In this document: positions 13,905 to 25,800 of the stretch, piece by piece
Layout of the letters: the number at the start of each line of letters is the position of its first letter
How positions within the stretch are numbered: the stretch's first letter is position 1
Assembly (NCBI GenBank): GCA_015227615.1
Contig: JAALGZ010000013.1
Location: 930,001 to 994,000 of the forward strand
Length of the DNA: 64,000 bases
Direction of reading: 5' to 3'
Source of the DNA: Labyrinthula sp. Ha
Taxonomy: Eukaryota; Sar; Bigyra; Labyrinthulida; Labyrinthulaceae
Translations under genes and position numbers: made by a program
The notes under the pieces: generated by a model
Databases searched by the model: none
What the model was told of the DNA's origin: nothing
What the model saw: the letters and a program-made list of their open reading frames with translations, nothing else

Positions 13905-14644
13905 CGGCCTTCTGCTAAAGTGCCAGATGACAGGATTTGAGCTCTAACTGTGGTCCAGCCAGGCCTTGTATTCCATCGTGGGCCGAACAACTCCAATTTG
14001 CGATCCCGTGGCAATAACTTCTCTAGGATCCGATATACATCCTCAAGCCTTCTACCTGGAAAAGCATCGTTGGCATGCACCACATCCTAAAAATGAAAAC
14101 TTCTGGATTGTGAGAACTTATCTCTTCAATCTATGTTCAGCGTTTCCTCATTATGGAGTAGGAAGTCTCCTTGTGAGACATGATCCTTCCTACTTTGTAT
14201 CCTCTTCATCCACACCAAAATCTCAATTATTTCAAAACCATACCTGTTCAATCACTTTATTATGACGGATTACTTTGAAGGAATAGCCCATACTGCTACA
14301 TACCCTTGCGGCACTAGTTTTGCCAAATTAATCTGCTCTATCGTTTCATCAGGCTCCTTATTGTACGATATCGTCGTACCTGGGGTCGGATTCTTCCCTG
14401 CTACTCCCTCCCACGGATAGTCCACGTCGAGGAGATCATGAGGTCCTATATCTTGGATCACTTCAAACACATCCGCCTCCGTAATTGCACATTGATAAGG
14501 CTCAACGAAGAGGTGACACTTCAATACTTCACCCATACTGTTCTTTCGCGTCCCAACGAGTTCTTCATCTGCATCTCGGCGAAACTTCAAATTTGATAAA
14601 GATACATTCGGTTGATACCAATGTGAGTGACGTTTTTTTTTCAT
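13649..14644 (-). pseudogene. MT-A70 (METTL3/METTL14-type) methyltransferase-like segment inside the LTR element
   Basis: Two minus-strand segments match the MT-A70 fold of N6-adenine methyltransferases in the right order. The first (14270-14644) has a DYPW motif where the family has DPPW or a related form. The second (13649-14083) has HAND followed by RDRKLELFGPRWNTRPGW, close to the METTL14 wording around RRLHLFGR and RPGWLTVG. Working MT-A70 proteins methylate adenine in RNA or DNA using S-adenosylmethionine. The segment lies between the chromodomain/protease-like region and the 3' LTR, on the element's coding strand, and its C-terminal end continues into the LTR. It is broken and is treated as a fossil. 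Confidence 0.7.
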
Positions 14645-14779
14645 TTACCTGACAGTTCCAATTAGAACAACTTTCTACGAGTAGCCTTATCTTTTTCTGG
14701 CAATGGCATCTTCTCCAATTCTGATAAAACATCTACCGCTTTCACCTCTCTTGCAGAAGCTGTGATCTTATCTATCCCT

Positions 14780-15110
14780 TAAATTACTTGCTCAGGGGTC
14801 GCTCTAATAGTGTGAAGAGCATCTCTTCCAATCATTATATCTGAGAAACTTCCCTTCACTAAGTAGACTGTCACTTGTGGGGAAACCATCACCTTCCTGT
14901 TTCCATAACTTCTCATCTGGATCTTCAGATTCACAACTGCATAGCACTCAACGGAAACCTACTGATTCACAGTTTCTGTATTCGGCAACAGCAAGTATAC
15001 ATAATTTCCCCTCTTAACTTCAGAATATGGAGAGAAAGCTTAAAATGATCCACAAAAGATTGTGGGACCCGAGTCCAGGATAACATCTAATGACTTCCAA
15101 CTTCCTTTTC
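14780..15110 (-). pseudogene. Retropepsin-like segment of the Ty3/gypsy element
   Basis: Minus-strand translation shows a DSG motif near 15080 and, further along, a run like SDIMIGRDALH near 14820. These resemble the active-site motif and C-terminal motif of retroviral-type aspartic proteases. It would lie downstream of integrase and chromodomain, which is not the common Ty3/gypsy position (between gag and reverse transcriptase). Broken; moderate to low confidence. Confidence 0.45.
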
Positions 15111-15601
15111 CTTGAATAAAATTTCCGTGTGCGGTAGATCAGAAATCAGGTATCTCACTCCTACTCTGGCCACGCGTTCCTTCCTTAACCACCCGATATA
15201 TAGAGCGATTTCCTCCATAATTAAAGCTATTTTGTAAAAGTCGTTCACAGCCAATGAGCGAATATGATGCTGCGGTATTCGCTCTTCAAGATGCTGTATC
15301 TTGGCATTAACTTCCTTCTTCCACCTTCCGAACTCATCTGCTGGGATATTCCTGTTTATTTTATTAAGACCACATTCTGACGCTACCCCTCTAAATGATC
15401 TGTAAAACTAAGGATTCGCTTAAGCGAAATATACAAACCATTATACTCGGAGTTACGTTGACATCCTATTTATCGTTGAACCAGAGGAATAAGCTTGGCT
15501 TTGCTCCGCCCAGGCAGACAACCCGGTTTTAAAACTTCCTTCTACTTCCCGAAGCCCAAGTGCTTTATAGCATTCACCAATATTGATATCTCTACTCCTG
15601 T

Positions 15602-15949
15602 TCACCCCGGCGATCGACTCAACCCCGGCAATATCTGCTCCGATAGAGCCTTGATTACTTGATGGACTTCCAAAACTTTATACTCAAAAGCCACCTTTAA
15701 CTTTGCTCTCGTGCAGTAAATATCATTCCTTATCGTTTTCCGGATCTTCGCCTTGAACTTCTTGGTTTGCCTAGATGATTCCAAGAATTGCTTTACTTTT
15801 TCCGGAGCCTCCCTATATATATTACCAAATATTTCCCATTTGGGATCAAATGATGCAAAACATTTCCATTCAGTCAGCACTTCAAAGCCATCTGGACCTC
15901 TCCTGACATCCATTACCTTATTGAGAACAAACTTTCCTTCATTATACAC
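15602..15949 (-). pseudogene. Chromodomain segment of the Ty3/gypsy element
   Basis: The minus-strand reading frame has the chromodomain pattern KVMDVRRGPDGFEVLTEWKC, then a FDPKWE stretch and a C-terminal helix with VKQFLE. Chromodomains at the integrase C-terminus steer chromovirus insertion to marked chromatin. A basic tail (KKFKAKIRKTIRND) follows. It is part of a fossil element. Confidence 0.7.
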
Positions 15950-16351
15950 CTAACTAGACCTGATCAACTCGTCCGATTGCATCCACTTCCCAGCGTACAG
16001 TAGGATTGGCTGAGAGTGCGCATACTTTTCTTTCCCATCTAGATCCTTGACTGTATAAAGGTGTTCTCCCATAATATTTGTTATCTGAAAGGGGGATACT
16101 CTATCTAAGAGTGAGCTTATCTCTGTAACCTACGGTGCTCTTACTTGCGACTAGGACCTAGTTTCCAGGATAATATTGTAAATTTTTCAGAAATATCTTT
16201 CATTAAGGTGGTCCCTCGCTTTTCGCCGCTTCTCATCAATAATTCCGAATACCTTTTCACCGTCTACCTTCATCTTATTTGAGATTTACAGCAATACCTC
16301 GGTGGTTTTCTCAGTTAAATCTACAAGTACTCTATCTTTAGATTCCTTATC

Positions 16352-17466
16352 TTACTCTACGAATAGCTGAAATAACTGGTTGATACCCATATCTGGAGGA
16401 AAATCACATTGCTTGGATGATTTCCTAAGATATATTTCATTGGGCGACCATCCCACACTTGTTCTCCTCTGATTATTAATAAAAATTTCCACTGGTGGTA
16501 TGATTTCCGGCCAGTGACTTGGTTCATATTGCATTTCCGGGTACAATGTCCTGAACAAAGCCAATATGGACCGGTTCTCTCTCTCCGCACCATTATTTGT
16601 CCAAGGAGATTATACGATGTCCAATCGATGCTTCCCACGGAGGTTCTTGAAAGTAATCTTCACCAATAAATTTTAGAAATGCGAGCCGCTATCACTGCTC
16701 AATATGAAATCAGGTCTTAAGCTTGATGGTGATTTCCAATTCGACAGATCTAATATAACATTCTTCGCATCTGAGAATCTACAATAAACTAATTGAACCA
16801 TCCTGCTCAAATGTTCAGTAAGAACAAGAAAATATCCTATAGAAATATATAAATAGTCCATATGAGTAATTGCGTTGACTTCCTTTGCATGCAAAGTTTC
16901 TCCATATCTTCTCCGAGTTAGATGGAGTTTTCTATTTCAATGCAAGCAATAATGGCTGGTATATTCTATTGACTCCATTAATTTTTCCTGGTCTCACCTT
17001 CAAAATAATATTCTCTAAACAACAACTTTTATCTGTCCATCGACGGATGGCCGTTAGATATATGGAGCCTCGTTAAAATTCTACTCATGCAACCCTTAGG
17101 AATCATTTTCAATCTATCCATGCAATACAACTATTTTTACTCAGAGAAAGTAGATCATTCCTTCTTATTTTCTTCTCAAAGATCTAGTAAATCCTTCGAC
17201 CTGATATGTTCAGTCTCCCTACCAAAAACCTCTCTGTCCGGAAACAATGAGCTACTCCTGGCATAAACAAAGACTGCATAACTCCGATACTTATATTTCA
17301 AAGAATTTCTAGCTCTCAGAACCTTCCTCTCGTTTTGCAGAATTTGTTGAAGCTGAATACTTTTTAACTTCACCAATGCCCCTTGAAATTTTATTCTAAC
17401 TTCTTTATCCCCCTTTTCCTCAGTAGGTAGATCCAACTTTTGACCATTACCTACCTTGACAAACAC
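16352..17466 (-). pseudogene. Integrase region of the Ty3/gypsy element
   Basis: Minus-strand patches show the integrase core: HMDYLYISIGYFLVLTEHLS, then ending in SDSGSHF (16673-16894). Beyond it lies the region with ILNN-like INNQRRTSVGWSPNEIYL (16352-16564). The wording is like that of oomycete-type gypsy integrases. Broken into several pieces. Confidence 0.65.
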
Positions 17467-17540
17467 ACAGTTACGGCATTATCTTCTTCAGGGAAATGAT
17501 GGAAAGCTACACCATAGTCTTGCACATGGAGTTTTCATCG

Positions 17541-18720
17541 CTATAACCTGCCTACTTTATTACATAATTTTCCACTTGGCCAGTTGAATAACTCAATGTA
17601 GATATTACGATCCATATAAATATGAATACTAGTGGAGTGTCCTAATAGCATATATTGGAATCTTTGTAAAGTCTTCCAAATTAGAAAACGTTTATTTGAA
17701 GCTACTGAACAATTCGAGCTACTACCAAAAAAATTCATGACAAAAAACATTGGTCTCCAGGTCCGGTAATCACCAGTTCAACAAACCAAAACGGTGGACA
17801 AATACTTAGCAGTGGCGTCTGTAAATAAAGCTATGATATAAAAACTGTAGATCTTCATCTTAAGATTACAGCTTTTGGTAATAATGATTTTAAGATATTC
17901 CAATTCATCTCAATGTCGAGTTGTACAATAATGTTCAATTTCAAGTTTCTTTCTCATCTTCTTATTTTTTCTCACTTTTTCAGATGTAAGTTGTTCTATA
18001 AAATACTGATATATGCCGCATGAATATTGTCGTTTCTTGCTTTAAGTAGGAATAGAAACTGACATCCAATTGTTTAAGTAAAGGAGGATCCCCAAATGTC
18101 TTAAGTTCTTCGGTTGCAGAATATTCATTATTATTTTTTGATTCTTAGCGACAAAACTCCAACTATTATTATTGATACGACGGCCGCACTAAAGTGCCCC
18201 CGTGTTCAATAGACCGAATTTTGCTAAATTCCACTTCAATGAATTATCAAGACATCACTTCAGATATAATCCAATTGTCTCCGCAAACTATTTCCATTTA
18301 GTAGCATAAATGAAACTGACGTTCGACCACTTAAACACCACTGCACCAGCGTGTCCAAAAAGGTTTCTTTCTTCTCCATTATTCAAGATTTCGTTTATTA
18401 ATCGATTGTTGTACACAAGTTTAGTGCTATGTAATTCCATAGGTGTACAGGAAATCGATAAGTTCCTAAGATTGTTTATATACCAAAATATTTTTGAATC
18501 CTGTGGGTTAGATGCAACATATCAAACCCTGACAGAGTACCATAGCTTGGGATATAATTGCACGAGGGAGGTATCTAAGAAAACTGAGTCTCCCAGTGGG
18601 GAAAATTTCCAGCAATATTTTTCACGTTTCTATTAACCCTCGTCAAATCCACAGCCATTCTATGTTTTCCTGCTTGTGCTTTAACACAAAAAAGTAGGTG
18701 ACGTAAAGTATGGAGAAGAA
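17541..18720 (-). pseudogene. Reverse transcriptase and RNase H region of the Ty3/gypsy element
   Basis: The reverse transcriptase start is recognisable near 18.6-18.7 kb (HRMAVDLTRVNRNV, like RMVVDYRPLNR in gypsy elements). RNase H wording lies at 17541-17750 (FQYMLLGHSTSIHIYMDRN, like the family's DH/DR-N segment). The region between is too decayed to follow. Part of a fossil. Confidence 0.55.
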
Positions 18721-18875
18721 TATTTTTCTAACACCTCTAGTTTCATCAGAGTTGCTATCTCATTTTCCGGAATTTTTTCTTCTCCCACCACAGGATGTGG
18801 TTTCAATCCAAAATAAATGGCGTGCGCTTTTAACTCGACATCAATGGGAGTCTAATTGGACTTTCTACATCAGAA

Positions 18876-20410
18876 CTATGATGTGGCAAAAGTTGCACTA
18901 TTTTTCAAATATGTTTCTTCAAGTAACTTCAAACACTTATATTGGGGAGGGTTATCTGCATGATTTCTTTGAAATATTCTAATATTTTTTTCCTTTACTA
19001 CTTTATCTGCCTTTTCCTCTTCTTCTATGGGTTTGGTTATCATATCAAAGAAACCCTTATTATGATTTGGCATATAAACCCTCGTATAAGTCTGAGAGAT
19101 GTCCATGCCAAATGTGCTTTCTTCATCTTCCATTGCCCTTAAACTATAATCACGTGGGGATTCCTTTCTCGAGGCTCTGACCTGATGCTTGAACTTATTG
19201 TGAATGTTTGGCAAACCATACAACCTCTAACTCTAACTGGTTTGTTTATAAGTGTAGCAGTATCACTCGACTCAGCTTCTATACACAGTTTGTTCATAAT
19301 CTTCTTCTGCAGGTCCTCCAACTGATCTTCCACGTCTTTGGCTACATTGGCTTGGGGAAATGATCAGCACTTCAACCTTGAGCAATTTGTAGCTATATGT
19401 CTTTCCGTGAAGCAAAATAAGCATAAACTATACTTCATTCCTTATCGTTGCTTCCTGTCCTTGGACCACCATAAGGGTAGTTGTTGTTTCTTGCCCACTG
19501 GTGTATCTTCTATCTTAATCTTATATAAACTAGACTACTCATCTTTCTTCGCCTCCACTTTAACTTTCGTTCAAAACGATTTGTCAGCCCGCTTAGGTTT
19601 TTATATTTTGTCAGTTTTCATTTGCATCATTGGGTCAACATAATCATACGATGCTAGCATCAGGGATAATTTAACTAAATCAGTTTTCGTTGCCTGGTAT
19701 GGCTCCCAGTTTTTAACATACATAGGGTGCTCTGGATCTCTCTTCCTTTAAACATTAAAACCGTATTCGCTAAAAGGGTAAGGTAAACCTGCTTATTCGG
19801 ATATTGATCTCTAAATATATCAAATCCATAAATAAGTTTATCTGCTTGTCCTAAAAACGCCCTCATTGATGCATGTACATTGCCTTCGTTGATCCATTTA
19901 ATTTTAGGTTTCACAGTCGATGTTAACGTTTTCTTCTTCGAACTCCCAGTTTTGCGTGTCTATATGCTTAGGATAATTTAGAACGGTTTCGCAGTTTGTA
20001 GATTAAATTCCAACCATTTGCAAGTCAAGTATCGCCTTGTGGGTTAATGAACTGGATATATCGGCATTAGAAAGCCCTAAGTTCCGTTTAATGACACTTT
20101 TCTCAAAGTTATTAAATAATACCAGAAAACTTGTATCATCCATCATTTTCAAAAACTTCAAAATATATCAATCTTAAATAGGCAGCTACTCTTTTTCTCT
20201 ATGTCTTATTAGCCTTTCTGTTGTTACTTCCTCTATATCCGACTCTTCGCTATTGCTGAAGGCACTCTCTTCACTTCTATAATTGATATTTTTATTTAAA
20301 TTTCTGAATTCTCCTATTTTTCTTTGGTTTCCTTGTTTTTGTCTATATTGCTTAATTAATAACTGTTCTGCTTCAACGACTCTTCTTTCCGCCTCTTCTT
20401 GTATTCTCAT
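18876..20410 (-). pseudogene. Gag-like and pre-RT region of the Ty3/gypsy element
   Basis: Minus-strand segments between the 5' LTR and the reverse transcriptase fit a gag polyprotein by position and composition. There is an acidic/basic coiled-coil-like stretch (20186-20410) and a segment with FLGQADKLIYGF (19675-19914). A lysine/glutamate-rich linker follows at 18876-19333. No nucleocapsid zinc knuckle was seen. Assignment is mostly by position. Confidence 0.4.
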
Positions 20411-20589
20411 ATAATGTGCTTCGGTTAAAGGAGAAGAACCCTACGGGGTCTCTTCCGCTTCATTCACATGATCGGTTATATCTCAATCGATTGCTATCAA
20501 TCTAGTACTGCTTTGTATCTATGTGCTTTCTTGATTATTCTCAGATATTTTTGCACCTTCGATCGCATTTTTTCTATGCTAAAATTGAT

Positions 20590-21089
20590 ATCAATTTTAA
20601 CCTTAATAGATGATTGTTAATTAGAGTACTCAAAGATGTTAAGATGTCTTGTAGAGGCTTCTTGAAACTTTCCTATCCGTTTGTCAATAGCTAGGCAACT
20701 TAACAAACCTAACAACTTCTATACTAACTGGTCTTTTATCTGCTTTTTCTACTTGAATTAAGTCTTTTTTCGTGTTGTTCAATCGTCCTATTTATGACCA
20801 CCTGGGCCCCCCGATTGCTGCTTGTACATGGGACTTGGAAAATATTGTGGTTACTAGACCGACTGTATCCCACTGAACCAACCGTAGTTCGCGGTCCAGA
20901 ACAGGAATTCCTCAAACGAGCCTTCTTTTGAATAGTACCACTTCCTTCAGCTGGAAGCTTGTTCCTCCAGTTCTTCGCTATAAGGCTCGTCTCAGGCGCT
21001 TCGTTCACCATTTTCAAATTATGCTCCCAGATACCATTCATATCCTCATCAGGCACAAACATCTCTGGAAAAAGCCTACAGGACCAACA
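20590..21089 (-). repeat. 5' LTR of the Ty3/gypsy element
   Basis: A direct repeat of 13405-13904. On the minus strand it starts TGTTG at 21089. It also carries the same coding-like stretch (around 20830-21062) that forms the end of the methyltransferase-like frame in the 3' LTR. Confidence 0.75.
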
Positions 21090-22610
21090 GTAATCATGCT
21101 TTTTATACTTTATATTGCTCTAATCATCTAAGAATTTTTGTAAATAAGTGTTAGATTCAGTTTGCAATGTGTTTTGAGCTTTGTAGAAAAGTTGAAAAGG
21201 CATCGTTGACTTTATGACCATTATACTGCATTAAAAAAATGTTGACAAAGTTTTCACCACCCGTAATAATAGAAGCCATAAGATATCATTCTTTACTACT
21301 AGGTCTAACTTAAATATAAGAGCTAATATTGATAGTTTACAGAGATGATATAACCTTTTTCTTCATTGTTTTCTGGTTGAAACAAAATTAATGTGCTATA
21401 TTTTGGTGGTATTCAGTGTTCTACATGAGTTTATACTCTTCAAGTCCTATACTATCTTACATGGCCCCAAAGATCTTTGAAAGAGTTTTCCAAAACTGTG
21501 TTTTGTTTTTCATAACTCGAAAAATTCACTGAGAAATGAATTTTACAATTATTTAGAAATTCACCTAAAATACAGCTTGACCTGAGAAGAACAGAATAGA
21601 AAATAATCTTCCAGTGCTCAAATACAATAATCAAAATCCAGCTATAAGATGTAGTATTAAGATGAGTTTCCTTGGTTAAAAGAGTGGTTTACATAAACAT
21701 TGAGAGAAATACAGAAAAAAGAAGAACATCACTTGAAAATTGCGTGTAATAAGGAAATATATGAATACATAGTATAACCATAGTATATCTCTGCGAAAGT
21801 AAGAATAAGAGCTGTAAACTCTTAGCAGATAGGCTCTTAGATATTTTTGGTTTTCTTTGGCTTTAAAAGACGAAGTATAGGCTAAGAAACATCAGTTTTT
21901 CTTCGGCAAATATTAACGGGCAAATTTTTGTTTTGATTTACAGATTTTAGAGCGTATATAACTCGCAGTTAACTTAATAAAAATAAAACAATCTGATGTG
22001 GGTATTTAAAAAATTAAAGTACATTTCAAGCGGTGTGCTCTTGTTTTTCTGAAAAGAGGTTTGAGCGAAGAAAGGTGTATTTCTATTTGAAAATTGAATA
22101 AAAATTTCGCTATCACAGAGGTATTACCTCTATTTTCTCTGTTGTATTTTCTCTCAGAGATTTGAATTCGTTTTTTTAATTATTTAGAAAAGGGATTTAG
22201 AATATCTGGTTGCTCTCTAGCAGTTCAATTTGAGCTTAGATTGAGATAACCTCGAGGGCAAGGCTAGTAGTCATAGGAAAATTTTCATATCAATTAACTT
22301 GCACATGTGACCAGATCCCACAAATAGTCTATACAGGTAACTTGCGAAGTGAAATGTGATCTTTTGTAAATGTGTGTGTTAGGTAGTTAACGTCTATATG
22401 TATATTAAGAACTAACAACGGATAAACCATCACATGACGTTGATTCTGTGTTGAACTTACTTCTAAGTCAGTTTTTGCTTTGTTTTTATTCCTTTAGAAT
22501 AAAAATATTGGTAGAATATATTATGAACACATGATTTGGCAGAGTATTAAATTATTGAATTATTTTGGGAACACCAAGAGTTATAGTGCTTATCTTGTAT
22601 TCTATAAATT
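21090..22610. other. Non-coding stretch, nothing recognised
   Basis: AT-rich DNA between the LTR element and the MITE upstream of the 1175-aa gene. No feature supported; its right part is the promoter side of that gene. Confidence 0.45.
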
Positions 22611-22623
22611 TACGTAAAATTCA

Positions 22624-22722
22624 CTATTCGTTAAGGATTTCTTAGCGTTAATAACGGTAAGCAAAACTTGGACAGTTTTCCCAATCACTAACGGTAAGTA
22701 CCATTAGAATCCTTAACGATAG
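22624..22722. repeat. Short MITE-like inverted-repeat element (about 99 bp)
   Basis: The left end CTATTCGTTAAGGATT (22624-22639) is mirrored at the right end by AATCCTTAACGATAG (22708-22722), with one extra base on the left. The interior AATAACGGTAAGCAAAACTT matches the core of the elements at 8082 and 35172, so it belongs to the same family. No 8-bp target duplication is visible. It ends about 90 bp upstream of the start codon of the 1175-aa gene, inside its likely promoter. Confidence 0.6.
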
Positions 22723-22813
22723 CCTGGCATATAATAACAATATTCAAATATTTTGTGAACACCTTTATAGTAATTTGAAATTCTGGAATGAATCTATCCG
22801 GTAATAATAAAAG

Positions 22814-25800
22814 ATGCTCAGAAACAGAAGAAGGCTGACAATTACAGAGGTTAATGAATCGTCACCAAGCAGGCTAAAGAGGCTTTTGCATAATCAATCT
22901 GGCTGGGAAAGAACTGAACTTCTCCTTGGGTTAATAAAATTTTGTTTTTCAAGAAGCTTGGAGACAGAGAAAAAGATACAAATTATAAATATTGTTAAAA
23001 CATCTGATGCCGCACTAGAATGCATAAAGATGTTGAGTTTTGTCGATTTAAGACATTTTATAACACAGATGTACGTGAAGTTTCAAACTAGAATAACAAG
23101 AGTAGTTCTGCCATTAGAAGAAGAGAAACAAATCTTGTTGGAGCTTATGAGTCTGTTTGGAGCACTCTCTAAGCGACTACTAAAACAAAGTACAGAGGAA
23201 AATTTTATGTCTACAGCGGTGGAAGTTTTGCGACATTTATCATGTTTCCTTCTTGCGCCGTATCTTCTTCTGCCAAGTGCAAAGCAGCTTAAGAAAGTCT
23301 TGTTTCATTTATCAACTCACCAGGACCGGATTAGTAAAAAAATTAGGCATGAAATAGATAGTTTGTGCTACAGATTCTATGTGTCTGTTAGGTCATTTAC
23401 AGCTACTTTTACTTTGGGATATATGTGTGAGTTCATGGCGACGTTTTTACCCCTCTATAATGTTCTAGCGCTGTTGTCTCTAGAGGGACAACAGTATTTA
23501 GACTTGTGCTTTATTGTTCTCATCAAGCAAAAGAAGAATAATGAAAACCTTATTTATTTGTTACTCCAACCTAAACGGTTTCCGATGTCTGCCGAACTAT
23601 ATTCAATTGTCTATAGAATATTTACATCGTGGAAGAATGACAAAAGTTTAACTAAAGTTCTTGGTGATAGAGAAAGTATTTATTCCAATATAAGCTCTGA
23701 TAGTTTCAAAGCACAGCTTTGGGTACTATTGCTCCGGCTGAAATTAGATAATTGTCAAACATCCAAACAGTTTGAACAGCTTGAAAACAATTTGAATGAA
23801 TTAACAAAGTTTATTTTCTTAAACAAGAATAATGAAGTTTTCTTAGGGATAGTATTGAATTCCCTGGAAGAATCAACCGAGTCAATATGCATTTGTTTAC
23901 CTTTTCTGATATGGACTGATAAAGCAGACCCCTTTTTTAGGAGGCAAGAAACAGAATATACTTGCGAAACAGGAGCTTTTATTTCTGAGACGAGCTCTAT
24001 TAAGTATCTTTCTTCATTTTCTAATGCAAACAAAACAAGACAAGAGCAACTAACAGTTTTTTTTAGCTTGTACTCTTGTAATTTTGTCGAGGAGACAAAA
24101 TTATTTCTGTATACTATCCAGCAAAAAATTCTTTCTAGAGGATGTTTAAAAGATGAAAAAACTAGCATTTTGCAGGGGCTATTAAACTTCTTCTCAACAG
24201 ATAATCTTAAGCTTTCGATATTTGGGTTGAAAGTTCAATGTCTAGTTTCTAAGTTATTTCTGAATATTACAGAAACACCGCCGCTCTATAGAATATTGCG
24301 AAAACTGTTCCTATCTCTAAGTACACCTCAGGTATCGCACATATTTTACGTTTTCCTTCATATTCAAAAAGAAAGAAAGGATTATATTCCGATATCTCGA
24401 CTATTGTTTTTTGGAGGAAATTTGGATTTCTATCGCAGAACATGGGTTTTGGCTCAGTTTTACAGAGAGCAGATTTTGAAACTTGAATCCATGAACGTGC
24501 ATAATATCCCTGATACGGAGTTCATCGAAAGGGATATTCTGAATGCAGCCGAAACTTTGAACGAGATAGTGAACTCTATTGTCAAATCTCATCCTATTTT
24601 TCCCTTCTTGGTGATTCAACTATATAAAATCCTATCGGCACGAGTTGGGTTCTGCATGGAAGGATCTATATCTGGATTGGCATCTCACCTGGACACGTAT
24701 GTTTTGGCGTTTCCCAAATGGAGCAATCAAATAATTTCACCTCTGGTTAAAATTCTTCGTGTGGAGTACTTCTTCAATGTCACTGAGTCACCTGTTCCTA
24801 TAGGTATTTATAAAATGTATTATAAGCTCTCTTCTCTCTTAGTAGAGAGCAAAGGTTGCCATAGAAGCAAAGAAGAAATATGTGTGTTGTCGAACGCAGG
24901 GTGCATTTCATTTCTCAATAATTTGCCAGGTAACTTTCGACTGGGCGTTGTGTTGATAAAACGTTTACTCTTACATTTCCGTGACACGCGAAAAGTTGAA
25001 CTAGTAATTTTATTGTTGTCTAAACTCCTTAAGAAAAATTGTTTAAGGAGAAAAGGATATATCTATCAGCTCTTCCTAACAGCTGAATGCCTAATTGAAA
25101 GTGAAACCCTACCATCACCAAAAAATGTATACTTTGTGGTCCCTGCTTGCAGCGTGCAACTCATGATTTCCCAGCTTATTTTTATTTTGGCTGACTTGAC
25201 CGAAGCTGGAGAAGGGTGTACAACCTCCTTTAAGACCGTAGCTTGCAGCCTGCTAACCACAATCCACCTGTTATGCAACTATGCTGATGTTTCTGCAGAC
25301 TTAGAAATAAGCACTGAGCCCATAAGCGAATTGCTGCTCAGGCTTTTACTGCGAAAAGATATTCTTGCCCTTGGTACTCTGAAGCAAATGAAACCAGTAT
25401 TTAGCAGTTTGATGAAAGGATGTTTAGAACTGGTTTCAGGAACTGTAGTAACGCAGCTCTTTATGGAAATACCTTGCTACTCTGAAATGAAGGGGTTTCT
25501 TCCTGGGTTATTAGAACCTCAACTAGGTTTTGTTCTTGATATTTTGCTCTGTCGAATGAAAAACCTTGAGCTCAGAGAGTTTAAACATTCTTTATGGAAA
25601 ACCCTAATCTTCAAAGCAAGTTATGCTCTAAGGAAAGGGGCTACTTGCCCCAACGCCTCAAACTATATTGAGACCTTTATATTCTGTCTGTTTGATATAT
25701 GCGAGAATGCACTTGTTACTCTGGAAGAAAACAGGCCACACATTTTGTGGAGAACCGATGACTTGGGCTTGCTAGATCGAGGTAAAAAAGTATGGTTGAC

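Larger units (their letters stand above)
13405..21089 (-). mobile_element. Decayed Ty3/gypsy (chromodomain) LTR retrotransposon carrying an MT-A70-like segment
   Basis: Two direct repeats of about 495 bp bound the element (13405-13904 and 20590-21089). On the minus strand the order is: 5' LTR, gag-like region (about 20.4-19.1 kb), reverse transcriptase (about 18.7-18.1 kb), RNase H (17.75-17.54 kb), integrase (about 17.5-16.35 kb), chromodomain (15.95-15.6 kb), a retropepsin-like patch (about 15.1-14.8 kb), an MT-A70 methyltransferase-like segment (14.64-13.65 kb) and the 3' LTR. Reverse transcriptase and integrase wording resembles Ty3/gypsy elements of oomycetes. By eye the two LTRs differ at roughly one base in ten to twelve, so the insertion is old. 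The coding parts are broken many times (well over ten disruptions). No target duplication could be confirmed. The MT-A70 cargo is the notable feature. Confidence 0.75.

Noticed and set aside
13649-14644. MT-A70 segment as an independent host gene
   Set aside because: It lies inside the LTR pair, in the element's orientation, and its end is present in both LTRs, so it is better read as part of the element.
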